Of a DNA stretch of 64,000 bases, positions 42,248 through 51,800 are shown piece after piece; positions within the stretch are counted from its first letter, which is position 1, and every line of letters begins with the position of its first letter. Both the position numbers and the translations under genes were made by a program. The notes under the pieces are model-generated. The model searched no databases, was not told the origin of the DNA, and saw only the letters and a program-made list of their open reading frames with translations. This DNA is from an uncultured Candidatus Melainabacteria bacterium (GTDB taxonomy: Bacteria > Cyanobacteriota > Vampirovibrionia > Gastranaerophilales > Gastranaerophilaceae): assembly GCA_932182025.1 (NCBI GenBank), contig CAKNXK010000027.1, positions 62,001 to 126,000 of the forward strand. The letters run 5' to 3'.

Positions 42248-42796
42248 ATGAGAAAAGCATTATTGATTGCATCGGTTTTGTTTATTGCAGTAATTTCTAC
42301 AGCTTGTATAAACAACATTGCAGTTCAGGAACTTAATAATAAAGCAGCTGAATATATGGAAAAAGGTAATTATGAAGCTGCTGTTAACAGATTGCAAGCA
42401 AGTATTGATTTAGATTCTACTATGTACGAAACATATTATAATCTTGGGGTTGCTGCTACTAATGCAAAAAAATACGATATTGCGATTGAAGCTCTTGAAA
42501 ACGGTTTGAAATTAAAATCCGATTATGCGGATTTTTATTATTCTCTAGGTGCTGCTCAGTATGAGTATGCAAATAATTTACTGGAAGGAAAAGTTGAAGA
42601 AGAAGATATGGTTACTCCTGCTTCTGAAGAAGATAAACAAAAATCAGAAGAGCTTAAACAATCAGCATTAGTTAATCTTCAAAAATATCTTGAAATGAAA
42701 CCTCAAGCAGAAGATAAAGAAACTGTTGAAACTTTGATTAATGATATAAATAAAGTTGAAGAAACAGAAACAAATAAAACAATAGTGGTAGAATAA
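42248..42796 (+). CDS. TPR lipoprotein
   Basis: The 182-residue precursor has a lipoprotein signal (LLIASVLFIAVISTAC) with Cys at ~20. Two to three TPR units follow (~28-115), then an acidic insert (VEEEDMVTPASEEDKQ) and a further helix. It is probably a membrane-anchored interaction protein. Its TAA overlaps the lgt ATG, so a lipoprotein is co-translated with the enzyme that lipidates it. A 30-bp palindrome lies directly upstream. Confidence 0.85.
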   Translation: MRKALLIASVLFIAVISTACINNIAVQELNNKAAEYMEKGNYEAAVNRLQASIDLDSTMYETYYNLGVAATNAKKYDIAIEALENGLKLKSDYADFYYSLGAAQYEYANNLLEGKVEEEDMVTPASEEDKQKSEELKQSALVNLQKYLEMKPQAEDKETVETLINDINKVEETETNKTIVVE

Positions 42797-43569
42797 TGTT
42801 TGCCTCACATTCTCAAATTTTATGCACTATTTTTGGTGTGAATATATATTTTTATGGTGTAATTTTAGCGCTTGCTATTGTTGCAGGAACTTTTGTTTCT
42901 GATTATTTCGGACAAAAATTCTTTGATTTAAAAAAAGAAACAATTATTGATTTAGCTCCCTACCTTGTAATCTTTGGAATTATTGGTGCAAGATTATATT
43001 ATTGTATTCTTAATTATAGTTTTTATTTAAGATTTCCAACTGAAATTCTGGCAATACGCCATGGAGGGATATCAATTCATGGTGCAATATTCGGGGGGTT
43101 AGTCGGATTAATTATTTTTGCAAAACGCAGAAAAATTTCTATAGCAAAACTTTGTGATGTTTCTGCTATTGGTCTTGCTCTTGCCCAATCAATAGGCAGA
43201 TGGGGAAATTTCTTTAACTCTGAAGCTTTTGGTACTCCAACAAACTTACCATGGAAATTGTATATCGCACCTCAATACAGACCTATTCCTTATCAAGATG
43301 TGAATTATTTTCATCCTACTTTTTTATATGAAAGTATTTTGGATTTAGCTATTTTTGGAATTTTGGTTCTAATTCTTAAAAAAGATTGGAATAAAAAACA
43401 AGGTAATCTTGCTCTGATTTATTTAATACTTTATTCTGTTGCAAGAATTTGTGTAGAAACACTTAGAATTGACAGCGTGCGTGATATTTTCGGAATTCCT
43501 GTTGCGATATTTGTTTCAATATGTATAATTGTTGTATCTTCAATAGCACTAATAACAAGGAAGTCATGA
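42796..43569 (+). CDS. lgt: Prolipoprotein diacylglyceryl transferase
   Basis: Lgt moves diacylglycerol from phosphatidylglycerol to the lipobox cysteine of prolipoproteins. The 257-residue multi-pass membrane protein has HGGISIHGAIFGG and the signature GRWGNFFNSEAFG, then HPTFLYES and the C-terminal helices. It overlaps both neighbours (TAATG upstream, ATGA downstream), giving a compact lipoprotein-lgt-dehydrogenase unit. Confidence 0.96.
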   Translation: MFASHSQILCTIFGVNIYFYGVILALAIVAGTFVSDYFGQKFFDLKKETIIDLAPYLVIFGIIGARLYYCILNYSFYLRFPTEILAIRHGGISIHGAIFGGLVGLIIFAKRRKISIAKLCDVSAIGLALAQSIGRWGNFFNSEAFGTPTNLPWKLYIAPQYRPIPYQDVNYFHPTFLYESILDLAIFGILVLILKKDWNKKQGNLALIYLILYSVARICVETLRIDSVRDIFGIPVAIFVSICIIVVSSIALITRKS

Positions 43570-44597
43570 AAGCAGTTTTATTTTACGGGCCACAAGATAT
43601 AAGATACGAGAATACTATGATTAAACCTTTAGCTAAAGGTGAGATTTTAGTGAAGATTGAGGCAGCTTTGACATGTGGAACAGATGTCAAAACTTTTAGA
43701 CGCGGTCATCCTGTCTTAATCAAAAGTGTTCCTTCAGGATTTGGTCATGAGTTTTCAGGTGTTGTTTCAAAAGTTGCAGATGATGTTACTAATGTAAAAG
43801 TCGGCGATAGAGTTGTTTGTGCTAATTCAGCGCCTTGTGGTGAATGTTTTTTCTGCAAAAGAGAAGAATATAACCTTTGCGAAAACTTAGATTTATTAAA
43901 TGGTGCTTATGCTGAATATATAGTTGTTCCTGCAAGAATTGTTGAAAAGAACACTCTTATTCTTCCTGAAAATTTGCCGTTTGAAAAAGCAGCGTTTTGT
44001 GAACCCCTTGCAAATGTTGTTCACGGCGTTGAAAGAACTGATATTAAACCAGGTCAAACCGTTGGCGTAATTGGTATTGGTCCTATTGGTTTAATGTTTG
44101 CACGTTTGGCTAAATTAAAAGGTGCGAGAGTTATTGTTGCAGGCAGGAACCCTATCAAACTTAAACTTGCAGAAGAATTTGCTTATGCTGATGAAGTTGT
44201 AGATTTGAAAAAATACCAGAATCCTGAAAAGATTTTTAGAGAGTTTTCAGATGAGAAAAAAGGTTTGGATGTAGCAATTGAATGTGTTGGGATGCCTGAA
44301 ATCTGGGAACTTATTTTCTCTTGTGTTCGTCCCGGCGGTACAGTACATTTCTTTGGCGGATGTAAATCAGGCTCAACCGTAAGTTTTGATACAACAAAAA
44401 TGCATTATGGTGATATTAAACTTATGAGCGTTTTTCATCATACACCGAAATATTTTAGACAAGCTCTTAATTTGATTGCATCAGGTCAGGTTGAAGTAGA
44501 AAAACTTATTACAGATAAACTTCCTTTAGAAAAAGTTGAATACGCTATGGAACAGCATATTGCAGGTAACGCAATAAAATTTCTTATTAAACCATAG
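43566..44597 (+). CDS. Zinc-dependent medium-chain alcohol dehydrogenase
   Basis: The 343-residue MDR enzyme has catalytic-zinc residues (Cys in ALTCGTD, GHEFSGVV), four structural-zinc cysteines in CGECFFCKREEYNLCEN, and the Rossmann motif VGVIGIGPIGLM. It resembles sorbitol, threonine or L-iditol dehydrogenases; the substrate is unknown. The start overlaps the lgt stop by ATGA, with AAGGA just before it. Confidence 0.88.
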   Translation: MKAVLFYGPQDIRYENTMIKPLAKGEILVKIEAALTCGTDVKTFRRGHPVLIKSVPSGFGHEFSGVVSKVADDVTNVKVGDRVVCANSAPCGECFFCKREEYNLCENLDLLNGAYAEYIVVPARIVEKNTLILPENLPFEKAAFCEPLANVVHGVERTDIKPGQTVGVIGIGPIGLMFARLAKLKGARVIVAGRNPIKLKLAEEFAYADEVVDLKKYQNPEKIFREFSDEKKGLDVAIECVGMPEIWELIFSCVRPGGTVHFFGGCKSGSTVSFDTTKMHYGDIKLMSVFHHTPKYFRQALNLIASGQVEVEKLITDKLPLEKVEYAMEQHIAGNAIKFLIKP

Positions 44598-44633
44598 TAT
44601 AGGTAAATATTATTTTTAATATATAATTAAGCT

Positions 44634-45401
44634 ATGAAGTATCCGGAATTAGAAAGATTAGTTGATATTGTTGCAACACTCCGAAGCGAGAACGGATGTC
44701 AGTGGGATAGAGAACAAACCCACAAGTCATTGCGCCCAAACATGATTGAAGAAGCTTATGAAGCAGTTGATGCGATTGATGATGGTGATGTGGCAAATTT
44801 GCGTGAAGAACTTGGCGATGTTTTGCTCCAAGTTGTTTTGCATTCTCAAATAGCAAAAGATGATAACGAATTTGATATTGAAGATGTTGCCAAAGAATTA
44901 TCAGACAAACTTATTCACCGCCATCCGCATGTTTTTGGCGATACAAAAGTCAGCTCTACAAAAGATATTTTAGATAATTGGGATAAACTTAAAAAAGAAG
45001 AAAAAACTTATCGCAAGTCAGTTCTTGATGGGGTTTCAAAATCACAATCAGCATTAATGTCTGCTCAAAAAATAAGCAAAAAAGTTGTCAAAGTCGGATT
45101 TGAATGGGATTCTGTTGAAAGCCTTAAAAAATGTATTCAATCAGAATATTCTGAATTTGAAGAAGCTGTTCAACTAAACGACAAAGACAAAATGGAAGAT
45201 GAAATGGGCGATATATTTTTCGCAACAGTAAATTTAGCACGCTGGCATAAAATTGATGCTGAACAAGCTCTTCTAAGAGCTAATAAAAAATTCACAAAAC
45301 GGTTCAAAAAAATGGAAGAAATTGCTGAAAAACCATTAGAAGATTACTCTTTTGATGAATTTAATGATTTATGGAAACAGGCTAAACTATTAGTTGACTA
45401 G
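44634..45401 (+). CDS. mazG: Nucleoside triphosphate pyrophosphohydrolase MazG
   Basis: MazG hydrolyses NTPs to NMP and pyrophosphate, clearing aberrant or excess nucleotides. The 255-residue protein has two tandem MazG domains. The first (CQWDREQTHKSLRPNMIEEAYEAVDAI, LREELGDVLLQVVLHS) and second (EYSEFEEAV, DEMGDIFFATVNLAR) both keep the acidic ExxE and ExxD metal motifs. A TATAAT lies 6 nt before the ATG with no Shine-Dalgarno, so a leaderless mRNA is likely. Confidence 0.95.
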   Translation: MKYPELERLVDIVATLRSENGCQWDREQTHKSLRPNMIEEAYEAVDAIDDGDVANLREELGDVLLQVVLHSQIAKDDNEFDIEDVAKELSDKLIHRHPHVFGDTKVSSTKDILDNWDKLKKEEKTYRKSVLDGVSKSQSALMSAQKISKKVVKVGFEWDSVESLKKCIQSEYSEFEEAVQLNDKDKMEDEMGDIFFATVNLARWHKIDAEQALLRANKKFTKRFKKMEEIAEKPLEDYSFDEFNDLWKQAKLLVD

Positions 45402-45415
45402 GTGAGGATTTTTAT

Positions 45416-45757
45416 ATGAAAAAATTATTGAGTTTATTATTTATGTTATGTATTTGTGCATCTGTTCAAGCAAAAGAAGACTCATACGCTTGTGCTTCTC
45501 ATATTCTTGTACCTACAGAAATGGATGCAATTAAGTTAAAAAGTCAGATTAAAAATTTTGATGATTTCAAAGCTTATGCAAAAATGTATTCAAAATGTCC
45601 GTCAGGTCAACGCGGAGGTGATTTGGGATGTTTTCAGCGTGGTCAAATGGTAAAACCGTTTGAAGATGCCGCATTTAATGGAAAAATCGGAGAAGTTTCA
45701 GACCCGATTGCAACAACATTTGGTTATCATTTGTTGTGGATAACAAATAGATATTAG
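45416..45757 (+). CDS. Exported parvulin-type peptidyl-prolyl isomerase
   Basis: The 113-residue precursor has a signal peptide (LLSLLFMLCICASVQA) and then a minimal rotamase domain: ASHILV, CPSGQRGGDLGCF, GQMVKPFEDAAF and TTFGYHLLWI. This is the smallest parvulin form, with no chaperone domain. It should fold proteins outside the cytoplasmic membrane. It has no obvious partner but follows mazG by 14 nt with GTGAGGA before the ATG. Confidence 0.88.
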   Translation: MKKLLSLLFMLCICASVQAKEDSYACASHILVPTEMDAIKLKSQIKNFDDFKAYAKMYSKCPSGQRGGDLGCFQRGQMVKPFEDAAFNGKIGEVSDPIATTFGYHLLWITNRY

Positions 45758-45814
45758 GGGTAAATATAGGATTGAATTATCACTTACCAGTTTAAAGTAA
45801 AAAGGAGGAAAAGT

Positions 45815-46102
45815 ATGAAAAAGATTTTAACATCAATGGCTCTTGTAGCAGTTTTAGCTTCAATGACACCTGCTTTTGCAGGAGGAACAGAAGGAACTCC
45901 CGGTAAAGTTTCAGGACGTTCAGTAGGTGCTGCTGCAGTATCATTAATCGTATGGCCGGGTCTTGGTCAATTAATTAATGACCAGCCTGTAGACAAAAAT
46001 GTAACTCACGCTGTTCTTGGACTAACAGGTATCTTTAGATTTTGGTCTTGCTATGATGCTCTTGTAGATAGACAAGGCGGTGTATGGCATAGCAGAATTT
46101 AA
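45815..46102 (+). CDS. Small secreted or membrane hypothetical protein
   Basis: The 95-residue protein has a clean signal peptide (ILTSMALVAVLASMTPAFA). A Gly-rich segment follows, then two hydrophobic stretches (VGAAAVSLIVWPGLGQL and HAVLGLTGIFRFWSC) that recall TM2-type membrane hairpins. The function is unknown. AAAGGAGG precedes the ATG with good spacing, and a strong terminator follows directly. Confidence 0.75.
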   Translation: MKKILTSMALVAVLASMTPAFAGGTEGTPGKVSGRSVGAAAVSLIVWPGLGQLINDQPVDKNVTHAVLGLTGIFRFWSCYDALVDRQGGVWHSRI

Positions 46103-46132
46103 AAAGATGGGGCGCAATGCCCCATTTTTTTT
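46101..46132 (+). terminator. Terminator after 45815 gene
   Basis: ATGGGGC and GCCCCAT form a 7-bp stem with a 5-nt loop, followed by T8. Confidence 0.92.
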
Positions 46133-46133
46133 A

Positions 46134-46142
46134 TGTTATAAT
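46134..46142 (+). promoter_or_regulatory. Extended -10, leaderless EamA gene
   Basis: TGT-TATAAT followed by 7 nt and the ATG, with no Shine-Dalgarno. It begins right after the preceding terminator. Confidence 0.55.
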
Positions 46143-46149
46143 ATCAACT

Positions 46150-47046
46150 ATGAAAAATAAAATCTCCGCTAATATTGCATTATTTATGACCGCTCTGATT
46201 TGGGGGCTTGGTTTTGTTTCTCAAAGAGCAGGAATGGAGCATATCGGTCCATTTACATTTAATGCCGCAAGAAGTTTTCTGGGCGCATTAAGTCTTGTTC
46301 CTGTTATATTCTGGGTGAAGTTTTCAAAACCTGATTTGCGAAGCAAAGCAAGAAAATTCTATCAGAGAATAAACCTTTTAAAAGCAGGATGTTTATGCGG
46401 TCTTGTAATGTTTTTAGGAATGGGAATTCAGCAATATAGTATCCAATATATTACTGCAGGAAAATCGGGCTTTATTTCAGCGCTTTATATAATTTTTGTA
46501 CCGCTTATTTCTTTATGTTTAGGTGCAAAAATAGCTAAACGCGTTATTTTTAGCGTGATTATGGCAGTATTTGGGCTATATCTTTTGTGCTATCAATCAG
46601 GCGGGGGTGTAAATATTTATGACTTCTTAACGCTGCTTGGCGCATTCTTCTATGGTTTACATATTATTGTTGTTGATTATTTTGCACATAGAGTTCATCC
46701 TGTAAAAATGTCTTGTCTGCAATTTTTTATTGTTGGAGTTTTATCACTTATTTTTGTATTTTTGTTTAAAGAAAACCCAACAGCGCAGAGTTTAATAGAG
46801 TGCAAAATTCCGCTTATTTATTCAGGTATAATAACTTGCGGTATTGCTTATACTCTACAAATTTATGGACAAAAATACACACTTCCTATTCTGGCAACAC
46901 TTATTCTTTGTCTGGAATCTGTTTTTGCAGTGGTTGGAGGAGTTTTAATCTTAGGTGAAGTTATGTCAACACGTGAAATTCTTGGCTGTGTATTAATGAT
47001 TTCGGCAGTAATTTTAGCTAATACCAAGATGGAGCAAAGATTTTAA
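46150..47046 (+). CDS. EamA-family DMT transporter
   Basis: The 298-residue inner-membrane protein has ten predicted transmembrane helices in two EamA halves (ALIWGLGFVSQRAG start; second half from ~160). Such proteins export amino acids, metabolites or drugs; the substrate is unknown. The ATG at 46150 is chosen since the 11 upstream codons overlap the terminator and promoter. The stop overlaps the start of the next small membrane protein (TAATG). Confidence 0.88.
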   Translation: MKNKISANIALFMTALIWGLGFVSQRAGMEHIGPFTFNAARSFLGALSLVPVIFWVKFSKPDLRSKARKFYQRINLLKAGCLCGLVMFLGMGIQQYSIQYITAGKSGFISALYIIFVPLISLCLGAKIAKRVIFSVIMAVFGLYLLCYQSGGGVNIYDFLTLLGAFFYGLHIIVVDYFAHRVHPVKMSCLQFFIVGVLSLIFVFLFKENPTAQSLIECKIPLIYSGIITCGIAYTLQIYGQKYTLPILATLILCLESVFAVVGGVLILGEVMSTREILGCVLMISAVILANTKMEQRF

Positions 47047-47387
47047 TGCTAAGACAGCTGCTGCCTGTATTATTATTAACCATATCAAATGTTTTTATGA
47101 CATTTGCATGGTATGGACATCTTAAATATAAAGGTACTGCTATATGGGTTGTAATTCTTGTAAGCTGGAGTATTGCGCTTTTTGAATATTGTTTTCAAGT
47201 ACCTGCAAATCGTATTGGGCACGAGTATTATTCAGCTGCGCAATTAAAAACTATGCAAGAAGTTATTACACTTGTTGTATTTAGTATATTTTCAGTGTTA
47301 TACTTAAAAGAGGATTTTCAATGGAATTATCTTGTTGGATTTGCATTGATAATTTTAGCAGTATTTTTTATTTTCAAAAAGTGGTAA
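47046..47387 (+). CDS. DMT-family small membrane protein (DUF486-like)
   Basis: The 113-residue protein has four membrane helices and the DUF486 pattern: NVFMTFAWYGHLKY, SWSIALFEYCFQVPANRIGH, and a C-terminal FALIILAVFFIFK. The family is thought to be a four-helix DMT relative, function unknown. It is translationally coupled to the EamA gene by TAATG, suggesting a joint role. Confidence 0.88.
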   Translation: MLRQLLPVLLLTISNVFMTFAWYGHLKYKGTAIWVVILVSWSIALFEYCFQVPANRIGHEYYSAAQLKTMQEVITLVVFSIFSVLYLKEDFQWNYLVGFALIILAVFFIFKKW

Positions 47388-47408
47388 GGAGAGGGGTAAA
47401 TATAAAAT

Positions 47409-48005
47409 ATGATTCAATTATTATTAACACTTATTCTAGCATATATTATAGGTTCAATTCCTACAGGATATATTATTGTTAAAGCAAAAACAGGACAAGA
47501 TATCAGAACAGTAGGTTCAGGCTCAACCGGTGCTACAAACGTAAAACGTGTTCTTGGTAAAAAATGGTTTTTTATCGTAATGGCTCTTGATGCAATAAAA
47601 GGTGCTTTGCCTGTAATCTTAGCAAAACTATTTGTAACAGCAGGTGTTTCATTAGGTCTTGCGCCTGTTTTGGCTGCTGTTGCTGTAATTATTGGTCATA
47701 GCAAATCTTGTTTTCTTGGATTTAAAGGTGGTAAATCAGTTGCTTCAGGTGTTGGTACAATTCTTGCTCTTAACTGGATAGTTGGATTAATTATTGCTGT
47801 TGTTTGGGGAATTATTACTTATGCAACAAAATATGTTTCAGTAGGCTCAATGATTGCGTTATTTATTTCTCCATTTTTGATGTATTTTTTAGGCGCACCA
47901 ATTGCTTATGTTGGTTACTGCGCACTGGGAGCGGTTTATATTATTTATCTTCATAGAGAAAATATTAAGAGATTGATAGCAGGTAATGAAAACAAAGTAA
48001 GATAA
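47409..48005 (+). CDS. plsY: Glycerol-3-phosphate acyltransferase PlsY
   Basis: PlsY transfers an acyl group from acyl-phosphate to glycerol 3-phosphate, the first step of phospholipid synthesis. The 198-residue membrane protein has GSIPTGYIIVK, GSGSTGATNVKRVLGKK, and GHSKSCFLGFKGGKSVASGVG, the three conserved loops. Length is typical. AGGAGAGGGG lies rather far (14 nt) from the ATG. It ends 6 nt before the stop codon of the convergent gene. Confidence 0.96.
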   Translation: MIQLLLTLILAYIIGSIPTGYIIVKAKTGQDIRTVGSGSTGATNVKRVLGKKWFFIVMALDAIKGALPVILAKLFVTAGVSLGLAPVLAAVAVIIGHSKSCFLGFKGGKSVASGVGTILALNWIVGLIIAVVWGIITYATKYVSVGSMIALFISPFLMYFLGAPIAYVGYCALGAVYIIYLHRENIKRLIAGNENKVR

Positions 48006-48011
48006 TACCGG

Positions 48012-48674
48012 CTATGTATTTTTATTTGAAAAAATCTTATGTGCAACAAAAGCAATAGCTCCTGCTGCAAGACCTGAAATTGCTGCATATTTAGCTGTTA
48101 TTTTTGTTTTTAAACCTTTTGTTGAGTTTTTGATTGCATCAAACATTTCTTGTTTTACACTATCAGCTTTCTCAAATGCTTTCTTTTCTTTATCCCAACA
48201 TGCCTGAATTTGGTTTTTGGTATCTTGTAAAATTGTATTCTTTTCAGTGTTGAATTTTTCTTTCAAAGTTTTTTTATTAGCTGCAAGATTTTCTTCAGTA
48301 ACATTTTGCATAAAATCATTTGGATTACCAAGAACTTTATTTGCAGCTTCTTTATTAGTTGTTAACAAAGTTTGTAATTCTTCCGGAGTGCTTGATTTAT
48401 TAATAGCTTGCAATATAGTATCACATTGATTATAGATTTTTTTATCAGCTTCCGGCAAATTTGACATTACTTTACTGCTAAAAATATCGGTTGCTACTCC
48501 GCTTTTTGAAACGTACGGATTAATCTTACTTCCTGCAATTCCGCCTCCTGCTGCACCAAGGATAAGACCTCCTATTCCGTAAGGTATTGAAGAAGGTTCT
48601 TTTTTTGTCATTCCGTCATACATCATTGGCTGCTGTTGTCCGTATGTTAACGGGCCTGAGTAAGAATAAGTCAT
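48012..48674 (-). CDS. Glycine-zipper membrane hypothetical protein
   Basis: The 220-residue protein is not recognised. It has a short Tyr/Gln/Met-rich start (TYSYSGPLTYGQQQPMMYD), a glycine-zipper helix (GIGGLILGAAGGGIAG), a long coiled charged region (~65-185) and a C-terminal membrane helix (YAAISGLAAGAIAFVAHKIF). The Gly-zipper and tail anchor suggest membrane oligomerisation. AAGGAG lies 7 nt before the ATG at 48674; a longer start seven codons upstream lacks one. Confidence 0.7.
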   Translation of the reverse strand: MTYSYSGPLTYGQQQPMMYDGMTKKEPSSIPYGIGGLILGAAGGGIAGSKINPYVSKSGVATDIFSSKVMSNLPEADKKIYNQCDTILQAINKSSTPEELQTLLTTNKEAANKVLGNPNDFMQNVTEENLAANKKTLKEKFNTEKNTILQDTKNQIQACWDKEKKAFEKADSVKQEMFDAIKNSTKGLKTKITAKYAAISGLAAGAIAFVAHKIFSNKNT

Positions 48675-48782
48675 AACCACACTCCTTGCTTTCACACATG
48701 TATATTAAACCAGATACATATAGAAAATTGCCCTAATTGTTAAGTTTTGTTTAGATTATAATAAATATAGGAGGGATATTTG

Positions 48783-51749
48783 ATGAAGAAAAAATTATTA
48801 ATATTTTTGGGCGGTTCTATTTTAGGACTTTATGTTTTATTTTTGCTTTCACCTTTAGTGCTTAATCCGATTTTGAATAGTTATGTTCCGGCTATTAATG
48901 AAGAAATAAAAAAGGCTTCAGGACTAGAGTCTAATATCGAAAATATTAAATTTATTACCACTCCTAAATTAACAGCCGGTGTTAAGATTGATAAGTTTGA
49001 AATAAAAAATCTTATGAGTGCAGAAAACTTTCAGGTAAAAATGTCATTACTTTCTCTTCTGGCAAGAAGAATTGAGGTAGATGTTATCAGTCTTGAAAAC
49101 CTTGATGTTAGGCTTGAAGTTAACAAAGACGGTTCATTTGCCGGTATTGAAATACCTGAAACAGAAACAGCAGCAGAATGTGAGCCAATGGTTCTGCCTT
49201 TTGGTTTGAAATTATCAAATCGTCTTCCTGATATGAGAATTGATAAGTATAATATTGAGTTTAAGGATGTTCCTACAGGTCAAAAATATGTTATAAACGG
49301 TGAGAAAACAGCTGTTACGGATTTTGTTCTGGATAAGAATGTTAAAGTTCTCGCTAAAGGCTGTATGATTTTAGCTGATAGGGAACAATTTACGTATAAT
49401 GTAAAAATCAATAATAAAATTATGCCTAATTTGAGTCTTCATGATTTAGTTTTTAATCCTGAGGTTAATGAAGAGCAGAAAAAAGAAGCAGAGCCTGTTC
49501 AGTTTAATATAATTGATGTTTTCAAAGGTCTTTATGATTATAAAATTACGGCAAATGCTGATGTTGATTTAACTTTAATCAAAGACCATTCAACAGGGTG
49601 TATTAAGGTTGATAATATTTCAATTATTGATTTGCCTCCGAGTGATATTTCGTTAAAACTAAAAAATAAAAAGATAGATATTAATTCAAACATATATACA
49701 GCAAAGGAAGAGAAATCAATACTTTGCGGGAATTTAGCAAAAAATAAAATTGATATGAGTTTCAAATCAAATGTTGAACTCAATAATATAATCAAAATTA
49801 TTAATGCTCTTGCTATGACATTTAATATTAATGATTTGCAAACGCTTAGTGCAAATGGAAAGCTTGATGCTGATTTCAATATTAAATCAAATATGAAAAA
49901 AGTTAATTCAAACGGGTATTTGAAAATACCTTCCGCAAAATTACGTTACGGTTTGTATGATGTAAATATTGATAATATTAATGCTGATGTTGTGTTAGAT
50001 AACAACAATATTAATATTAAAAATATCGGGTTTTCAGTTCTTAATCAGCCTTTAAAATTCTATGGAACAATTAGCGAGAGTGCTGTTGCAGATTTGCATC
50101 TCATTGCTCAAAATCTTAACTTAAGAGAACTTGTTGTTGCAGCAGGTCAAGGAGCATTATTAAAAGAAAATAATATTAACGGTCAAGTTAATTTAAAAGC
50201 TGATATTGTTGGCAAACTGGATAAAATTAATCCGACAGCAACAGCGGGTATAAATAACTTAGCTATCAAAAATATTCCTGCAAATATTGCTATTTCAGTT
50301 CCAAAAGCTCAGGCTAATATTAATCAGGATACAATTGAAATTACTCAAACGCCTATCCGAGTTGAAAAAATTAATTTTAACCTTAAAGGTACAATTAAAA
50401 ATTATTTGACAGAAAAAATTGCATTGAATTTTATTACCACAGGTGATATTAAATCAACTTTAACAGGTGATATGAACGCGGTTAAACAAACATTAAACCT
50501 TGTTTATAACGCACAAGACTCAACAATTGTTGTTCCTATGTTTGATAAATCAAAAATGATATTCAATGGCAATATCGGGATTACAGGTAATATGATGAAC
50601 CCGATTTTATCAGGCGTGGCAAATGTTCTTAATCTTAATATACCTGAAATTCCGGTGACAATGGAAAATCTGAATACCAAATTAAACGGTGCAATATTAA
50701 ATGGGAATGCATCGGTTGGCAGATTTACTTCCGGTGGAATTGTCGGAGAAAATATTACATCTGATTTTTCTTTGAAGGGAGAAAATTTTTACTTAACCAA
50801 TCTTCAAGGAACGGCTTTTGATGGCAAAATTCGAGGAAATATTATTTATAATTTGGCAAACGCTAAAACGGCTATTGATTTTTCTGGTGACGGAATGAAC
50901 GCAGAAAAAGCTGTTCTTGGTGCTGTTGGTATTAAAAATGCGCTTTCAGGGACGCTTGGGTTTAATACAAAATTAACTCTTATTGTTGCGGATTATAACG
51001 ATATGATGCGCTCAATGAAAGGTAATTTATCTTTCAAAGTTACAAACGGTTCGTTTGGCTCAATCGGTAGATTAGAAAACTTTTTTGGTGCAGGAAATAT
51101 TGCAGGTAATACTTTGTTAAAATCTACAACAGCTGCTTTATCAAATCTTGCAGGTATTAAAAACACTGCAAAATTTGATTATATTGAAGGTGATATGTGT
51201 TTTGTAGATGGCTGGGCAGATATTAAATCAATTAAAAGTACAGGTGCTACTTTGGCATATTTTGTCACAGGTAAATATAATTTGGTAAACGGTACAACAA
51301 ATGTGACTGTTTTAGGGCGTTTAGACTCTGCAGTTGTTGCGCTTCTTGGTCCAATCGGAGAATTATCTGCGGACAAGTTGTTATCCGCAATTCCAAAATT
51401 TGGCGCACTTACTGCTTCAATTGTTAATAATATAACAACAGATCCTAAAGGTGAAAATATTGCTGCAATTCCTGCGTTAAGCGGCAGCAGTACTGCTCAT
51501 AAGGATTTTAAGGTTATGTTTAATGGCGGATTAGAAAGCACCAGTTCAATAAAATCGTTCAAGTGGCTTACTAAGGTTGATACATCTGCACTTCAAACTC
51601 AAAGTGCGGTTGAAACTCTGAAAACATTAAAAGATACGGTTAATGAAGATTTTACAAATACAGTTAAAGGGGTTAGCGAAGCGATTACAAATAATAAGGA
51701 TGCTTTAAAAACAACAATAACGGATTTTAAAAAGTTGTTACAAAAATAA
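48783..51749 (+). CDS. AsmA-like envelope protein
   Basis: The 988-residue protein has one N-terminal membrane helix (LLIFLGGSILGLYVLFLLSP) and a long beta-rich periplasmic region, ending in an AsmA C-terminal domain-like part (SGTLGFNTKLTL, MKGNLSFKVTNGSFG). AsmA and TamB relatives form bridge-like grooves that carry lipids between membranes, which argues for a double-membrane cell. AGGAGG lies ~7 nt before the ATG at 48783; the preceding in-frame TTG is less likely. -10 TATAAT is at 48757-48762. Confidence 0.8.
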   Translation: MKKKLLIFLGGSILGLYVLFLLSPLVLNPILNSYVPAINEEIKKASGLESNIENIKFITTPKLTAGVKIDKFEIKNLMSAENFQVKMSLLSLLARRIEVDVISLENLDVRLEVNKDGSFAGIEIPETETAAECEPMVLPFGLKLSNRLPDMRIDKYNIEFKDVPTGQKYVINGEKTAVTDFVLDKNVKVLAKGCMILADREQFTYNVKINNKIMPNLSLHDLVFNPEVNEEQKKEAEPVQFNIIDVFKGLYDYKITANADVDLTLIKDHSTGCIKVDNISIIDLPPSDISLKLKNKKIDINSNIYTAKEEKSILCGNLAKNKIDMSFKSNVELNNIIKIINALAMTFNINDLQTLSANGKLDADFNIKSNMKKVNSNGYLKIPSAKLRYGLYDVNIDNINADVVLDNNNINIKNIGFSVLNQPLKFYGTISESAVADLHLIAQNLNLRELVVAAGQGALLKENNINGQVNLKADIVGKLDKINPTATAGINNLAIKNIPANIAISVPKAQANINQDTIEITQTPIRVEKINFNLKGTIKNYLTEKIALNFITTGDIKSTLTGDMNAVKQTLNLVYNAQDSTIVVPMFDKSKMIFNGNIGITGNMMNPILSGVANVLNLNIPEIPVTMENLNTKLNGAILNGNASVGRFTSGGIVGENITSDFSLKGENFYLTNLQGTAFDGKIRGNIIYNLANAKTAIDFSGDGMNAEKAVLGAVGIKNALSGTLGFNTKLTLIVADYNDMMRSMKGNLSFKVTNGSFGSIGRLENFFGAGNIAGNTLLKSTTAALSNLAGIKNTAKFDYIEGDMCFVDGWADIKSIKSTGATLAYFVTGKYNLVNGTTNVTVLGRLDSAVVALLGPIGELSADKLLSAIPKFGALTASIVNNITTDPKGENIAAIPALSGSSTAHKDFKVMFNGGLESTSSIKSFKWLTKVDTSALQTQSAVETLKTLKDTVNEDFTNTVKGVSEAITNNKDALKTTITDFKKLLQK

Positions 51750-51754
51750 ATACT

Positions 51755-51783
51755 TTGATTAAAATTTTTATTAATTGTAGAAT
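51755..51783 (+). promoter_or_regulatory. Promoter of nrdG
   Basis: TTGATT and TAGAAT are 17 bp apart, ~18 nt before the ATG. Confidence 0.5.
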
Positions 51784-51800
51784 AGTAAAAAGAGGTTATC

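Noticed and set aside
44634..45401. mazG as part of a toxin-antitoxin or defence island
   Set aside because: It is a standard two-domain MazG in a housekeeping context with no mazEF or defence genes.
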